From JBBRLA01 sp038231615 (lineage in GTDB: Bacteria > Myxococcota_A > Polyangia > Palsa-1104 > JAEUJZ01), in NCBI GenBank assembly GCA_038231615.1, contig JBBRLA010000419.1, positions 1 through 7,639 on the forward strand: a stretch of DNA of 7,639 nt. Reading direction: 5' to 3'. Below are positions 4,965 through 7,639 of the stretch, piece after piece. Under the pieces are notes generated by a model. It was given only the letters and a program-made list of their open reading frames with translations. It made no database searches and was not told where the DNA came from. The first letter of the stretch is position 1; each line of letters opens with the position of its first letter. The position numbers were made by a program, and so were the translations under genes.

Positions 4965-6944
4965 TCAGCGTGGTCGATCACACAGTTCGATCAACTGCTG
5001 AGCCATGGGGTCGGTGGAGTCGGCCTCTAGAACCTTGTGAGAATATTTAGTCGCCTTGCGGCAGTCTCCTATTTTATAATATACATTACCAAGTAAACGA
5101 TAGACGTCCTTGCCGGGCTTCTCCTTCAGGGCCTGGGTGCCCCAGTGGAGCGCCTTGGCGTAATAGTGCCGCTCGAACTCCACCTCGCCCATGCAGGTGA
5201 ACGCTAGCCCGCGCACCTCTTGGTTGCCCGCGGCGTCCTTGCAGCGCTGCATGGCCACCTCGAGACGCCCGCTATTGATCTCCAGGCGGGCCTCCTCGAC
5301 CTTCAGCTTGGCGTGGTAGGGGTCGATCGGCTTGATGCCGTTCAATCCCAGTGCCGCCAACGAGGAGGTGGCTTTATTGCCGTCTCGTGGCGCTTTGACC
5401 GTGGCGCTCTCCTTGGGGGGAGCCTTTAATGTTTGAATTGTGGCCGCGGGCGATGGCTGCAACGTGGATGGCGTCGGTGATGGATTGGGTGTCAACAGTG
5501 TTAACCGGGCCTCGTCTGACTCCCTGGAACCATCCGTGACTGGTCCGGGAGGCCCAATCGTCGGACTGCGAGGCGGAGCTTGGCCCGGCGACGATACTGT
5601 CGATGAGCTGCCTTGGAGGCGTTTGAGGACCGACGGGCCGACCCAGATAGCGGACAGGGCCAGCAGGGCCAGGACCATATAGGCCACTGAGAGTCCCCTT
5701 AAGAGCTCCCATCGTTCCTTTCTGGGTATAGGCACAAGGCCCAAATATGCCCAAAATTGTCTCAGTCTCCGACGAGACTCGAATGCAAGAGCAAGCAACT
5801 TGTTTCCGCTCGCCGCCATAGGCGGCTCTGGCGACCAGACCGCTGGCTGCGCTAGCCTCTCGTCCTTTTCGGGGGAGGAGCTGAGTACTTCTGTGATGGG
5901 CCGCTCCCCGGATTGTGCTTTTGGCAAGTCGGCAATGGGATCAAAAACGCTTTCGGGGACTTGCGCCGGTTTCGCGACCGTTTCGGCTGTCGCTATCGCG
6001 TCGAAGCTTGCTCTAGGCGTTTGATGGTCGACTAGTTGAACTGCGGGCTCCGAGGTAGACGGCTGCGGCTGCCTGCCTCCTCCCGTTGGACAGTTCGAGA
6101 ATGCGTGCACGAACTCAATTATCGAAGAGTAACGTTGATCGCGCTCCTTTTTGAGCGCTCGCCCGATGGCCTCGGCGGCGGCCTCGGGAACCTCCGGTGC
6201 TAGGCTTCGCAGTAGTGGAGGCTCCCCGAGGATTACTTGGAAAATAATCTTCGCCAGCGAATCTCCCAAAAACGCCACCCGCCCAGTGAGACACTGATAC
6301 AGGATGGCGGCTAGAGCCCACTGATCGGTGCGCTGGTCGATTTCCCCGTTTTTTTCGCTGGCTTGCTCTGGGGACATGTAGTTTGGGGTACCAAGCAGCC
6401 CATTTGTCTCCAATGAGATGGTGGTCGCATGCTTGATCTTCGAGATGCCGAAGTCGACGATCTTTAGCGTCTCGATGATAATGTCAACCTGCTCGCAACG
6501 GGCGATGAAGAGATTCTGGGGTTTCAGATCCCGGTGGATAACCCCGCTCTTGTGGGCAACCGAAAGGCCTGCCCCGACAGCCTGGCATACCTCTACGGTC
6601 TCAGGGTAGGACAGCCGACCCTTCCGCTTCAGTCGGGCCTGTAGGTCTTCCCCTTCTAGTAACTCCATGACTATGTAGGGGGTGTCGTCATCCATATGAT
6701 TATAGTCGACGACTTGGACAATGTTCGGATGCTTCAGGCTGGATGTAATCTGCGCTTCACGTCGAAAGCGAGCGAAGATCTCGTCGTTGCCGGCCGCCTC
6801 GGCATGCAGCACCTTGATAGCGAATGAGGTGGGCAGGCGCAGATGCTTCGCCGCATAGACCGCTCCCATTCCTCCCTTGCCGAGCAGCTTCTCGACACGG
6901 TAGGTGCCGGCGATGGTCTGGCCGACCAAGTCTGTGCGCAGCAT
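4965..6944 (-). CDS. Membrane-anchored PknB-type Ser/Thr protein kinase with C-terminal TPR region
   Basis: The product has 659 residues from ATG 6944; a TTG at 6965 would add seven. The kinase domain (about 15-285) is complete: Gly loop LGKGGMGAVY (21-30), FAIK with Lys44, alpha-C Glu63, HRDLKPQN (137-144, catalytic Asp139), DFG (164-166) and MSPEQ (190-194). All catalytic residues are present, so it should be active on Ser/Thr. A Pro/Ser-rich linker (286-415) leads to one membrane segment (about 417-436, GLSVAYMVLALLALSAIWVG), then a second Pro-rich linker (446-520). The C-terminal TPR-like helices (about 540-655) include AKALHWGTQALKEKPG and RLLGNVYYKIGDCRKATKYS. By topology the kinase is cytoplasmic and the TPR part periplasmic, so it may sense a protein partner there (inference). 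It appears monocistronic. No phosphatase or obvious substrate gene is adjacent. Confidence 0.93.
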   Translation of the reverse strand: MLRTDLVGQTIAGTYRVEKLLGKGGMGAVYAAKHLRLPTSFAIKVLHAEAAGNDEIFARFRREAQITSSLKHPNIVQVVDYNHMDDDTPYIVMELLEGEDLQARLKRKGRLSYPETVEVCQAVGAGLSVAHKSGVIHRDLKPQNLFIARCEQVDIIIETLKIVDFGISKIKHATTISLETNGLLGTPNYMSPEQASEKNGEIDQRTDQWALAAILYQCLTGRVAFLGDSLAKIIFQVILGEPPLLRSLAPEVPEAAAEAIGRALKKERDQRYSSIIEFVHAFSNCPTGGGRQPQPSTSEPAVQLVDHQTPRASFDAIATAETVAKPAQVPESVFDPIADLPKAQSGERPITEVLSSSPEKDERLAQPAVWSPEPPMAASGNKLLALAFESRRRLRQFWAYLGLVPIPRKERWELLRGLSVAYMVLALLALSAIWVGPSVLKRLQGSSSTVSSPGQAPPRSPTIGPPGPVTDGSRESDEARLTLLTPNPSPTPSTLQPSPAATIQTLKAPPKESATVKAPRDGNKATSSLAALGLNGIKPIDPYHAKLKVEEARLEINSGRLEVAMQRCKDAAGNQEVRGLAFTCMGEVEFERHYYAKALHWGTQALKEKPGKDVYRLLGNVYYKIGDCRKATKYSHKVLEADSTDPMAQQLIELCDRPR

Positions 6945-6965
6945 GGCAAGGCAATCTTCATTCAA

Positions 6966-7495
6966 GGACGAGTTTCATTCAACATCGATTTGAGTCCAGT
7001 TCGGCCCGAGCAAAGCCGATTCTGTTTTGGATCTCGACGGAGATTCGGGTGAGACTGATTGTCAATACCGTCAATGGGCGGCTAAACGGCCGAGGCTGTT
7101 GATCACTTCCAGGGAGGTATTTTGGGAGGGGGTAGCTGTAGGCGGAATTTCAGGGTCAGCGACGACACCCACCAGCAGCCTTATTTCAAAATGAATGGCT
7201 GTGCTCGCCTCGGTCCTCGTTTTCAGCAGCATCTGGCAATTTCGTCGTCGGCGATGGACCCCACCAACCAGGAAGTGCGGAGGTGCGCGCAGAGGAATAT
7301 TTTTTCGTGATATAAATTTCAAAAATCTTGCCGACAGAAACAATTATGTCGCCTTGTCGGACCATTGAGCCGCAGGATCAGGGCAATGATCAGATCGTCC
7401 TCGCCGCCCCCATCAGCGCCGGCCTCCGCCCCCATCAGCGCCCCCAGAACAGCGGGAGGCCGGGGATGCATGAGGACTGCCACCGACAAAAAAGG
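6966..7495. other. Long stretch without a recognisable gene
   Basis: About 530 bases separate the kinase start from the toxin fragment. Open frames here have no family resemblance, no good ribosome binding site and odd composition. On the kinase strand, ATTGACGG-TATTGACA (about 7061-7077) offers two overlapping TTGAC boxes, but no matching -10 follows at the right distance. A local AT-rich patch lies at 7295-7350. I could not place the kinase promoter. Confidence 0.5.
7404..7442. repeat. Short 17-bp direct repeat, period 22
   Basis: CCGCCCCCATCAGCGCC occurs at 7404-7420 and again at 7426-7442. It is a two-copy tandem duplication in non-coding sequence, with no evident role. Confidence 0.6.
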
Positions 7496-7507
7496 TGAGT
7501 TGCACGA

Positions 7508-7639
7508 TGCGGACGTTCACTTGAGGATTTGACGGGGTGGCTGATAGCGCTGGTCGAATTCAATGGGGTCCGGCTCGGCTTTCCGTATTCGAGCGCCCTG
7601 AAGGGCACGCGCTACCCGCTACGGGAACTCAGGAAACGG
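7508..7639 (+). pseudogene. RelE/HigB-type toxin fragment, cut by the right edge
   Basis: The frame ends in GVRLGFPYSSALKGTRYPLR followed by ELRKR and runs off the window. The pattern G-x-LG-x-PYS-x-L-KGT-x-Y-x-LREL-R is the central strand region of RelE/HigB-like (Gp49-type) toxins, which are ribosome-linked mRNA endonucleases. The N-terminal half that should precede it is missing. An in-frame TGA stands at 7496-7498, only CGRSLEDLTGWLIALVEFN separates it from the match, and there is no ATG or GTG; only TTG 7529 could serve. GRSLED may be a trace of the usual GRSPVEEFL start, which would indicate an internal deletion. It is most likely a 5'-truncated remnant. Any antitoxin would lie beyond the edge. 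Confidence 0.55.

Noticed and set aside
7071..7343. 90-codon minus-strand frame upstream of the kinase
   Set aside because: It has no ribosome binding site, no recognisable domain and biased composition. The evidence is too thin for a gene.
7404..7442. Possible CRISPR unit from the 17-bp repeat
   Set aside because: There are only two copies with a 5-bp gap, and no array or cas gene is present.

Overview
The window is GC-rich accessory DNA. A PknB-type membrane Ser/Thr kinase with a C-terminal TPR tail, remnants of a STAND-type ATPase and of a metallophosphoesterase, and Pro/Ala-rich linkers suggest a large-genome bacterium of the Myxococcota type. That placement is inferred from gene style only; no phylogenetic marker is present.

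Left part (1-464): the start of a dispersed repeat (88-211), whose minus strand opens a reading frame that runs off the left edge, then a gene-free stretch with two tandem hairpins. Positions 465-2519 (plus strand) hold a fused nucleotidyltransferase-HEPN protein (MNT-HEPN). Four bases after its stop comes the debris of a STAND ATPase gene, joined by deletions and frameshifts to the C-terminal half of a metallophosphoesterase. This looks like a conflict or toxin-type module in which only the first gene is still intact.

Middle part (2602-4265, minus strand): a two-gene cassette convergent with the debris. A small protein of 143-175 residues is followed by a 378-residue protein with an N-terminal TPR-like helical region and a beta-rich C-terminus. 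Stop and start overlap as TGATG behind a strong ribosome binding site. I cannot assign either gene a function. It is the best candidate in the window for something undescribed.

Positions 4266-4964: mostly non-coding remnants. They hold a second copy of the dispersed repeat (4527-4650, same orientation as the first, 4439 bp away), a 29-codon frame beginning inside it, and the 5' end of a probable secreted-protein gene broken at the repeat edge. The two copies look like the left ends of the same insertion element and bracket the whole 212-4526 block.

Right part (4965-7639): the complete Ser/Thr kinase gene on the minus strand, about 500 bp in which I recognise no gene, and at the right edge a plus-strand fragment of a RelE/HigB-type toxin cut by the window end. 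Decayed toxin-type genes, insertion-element ends and conflict-type proteins together mark this as a region of gain and decay.
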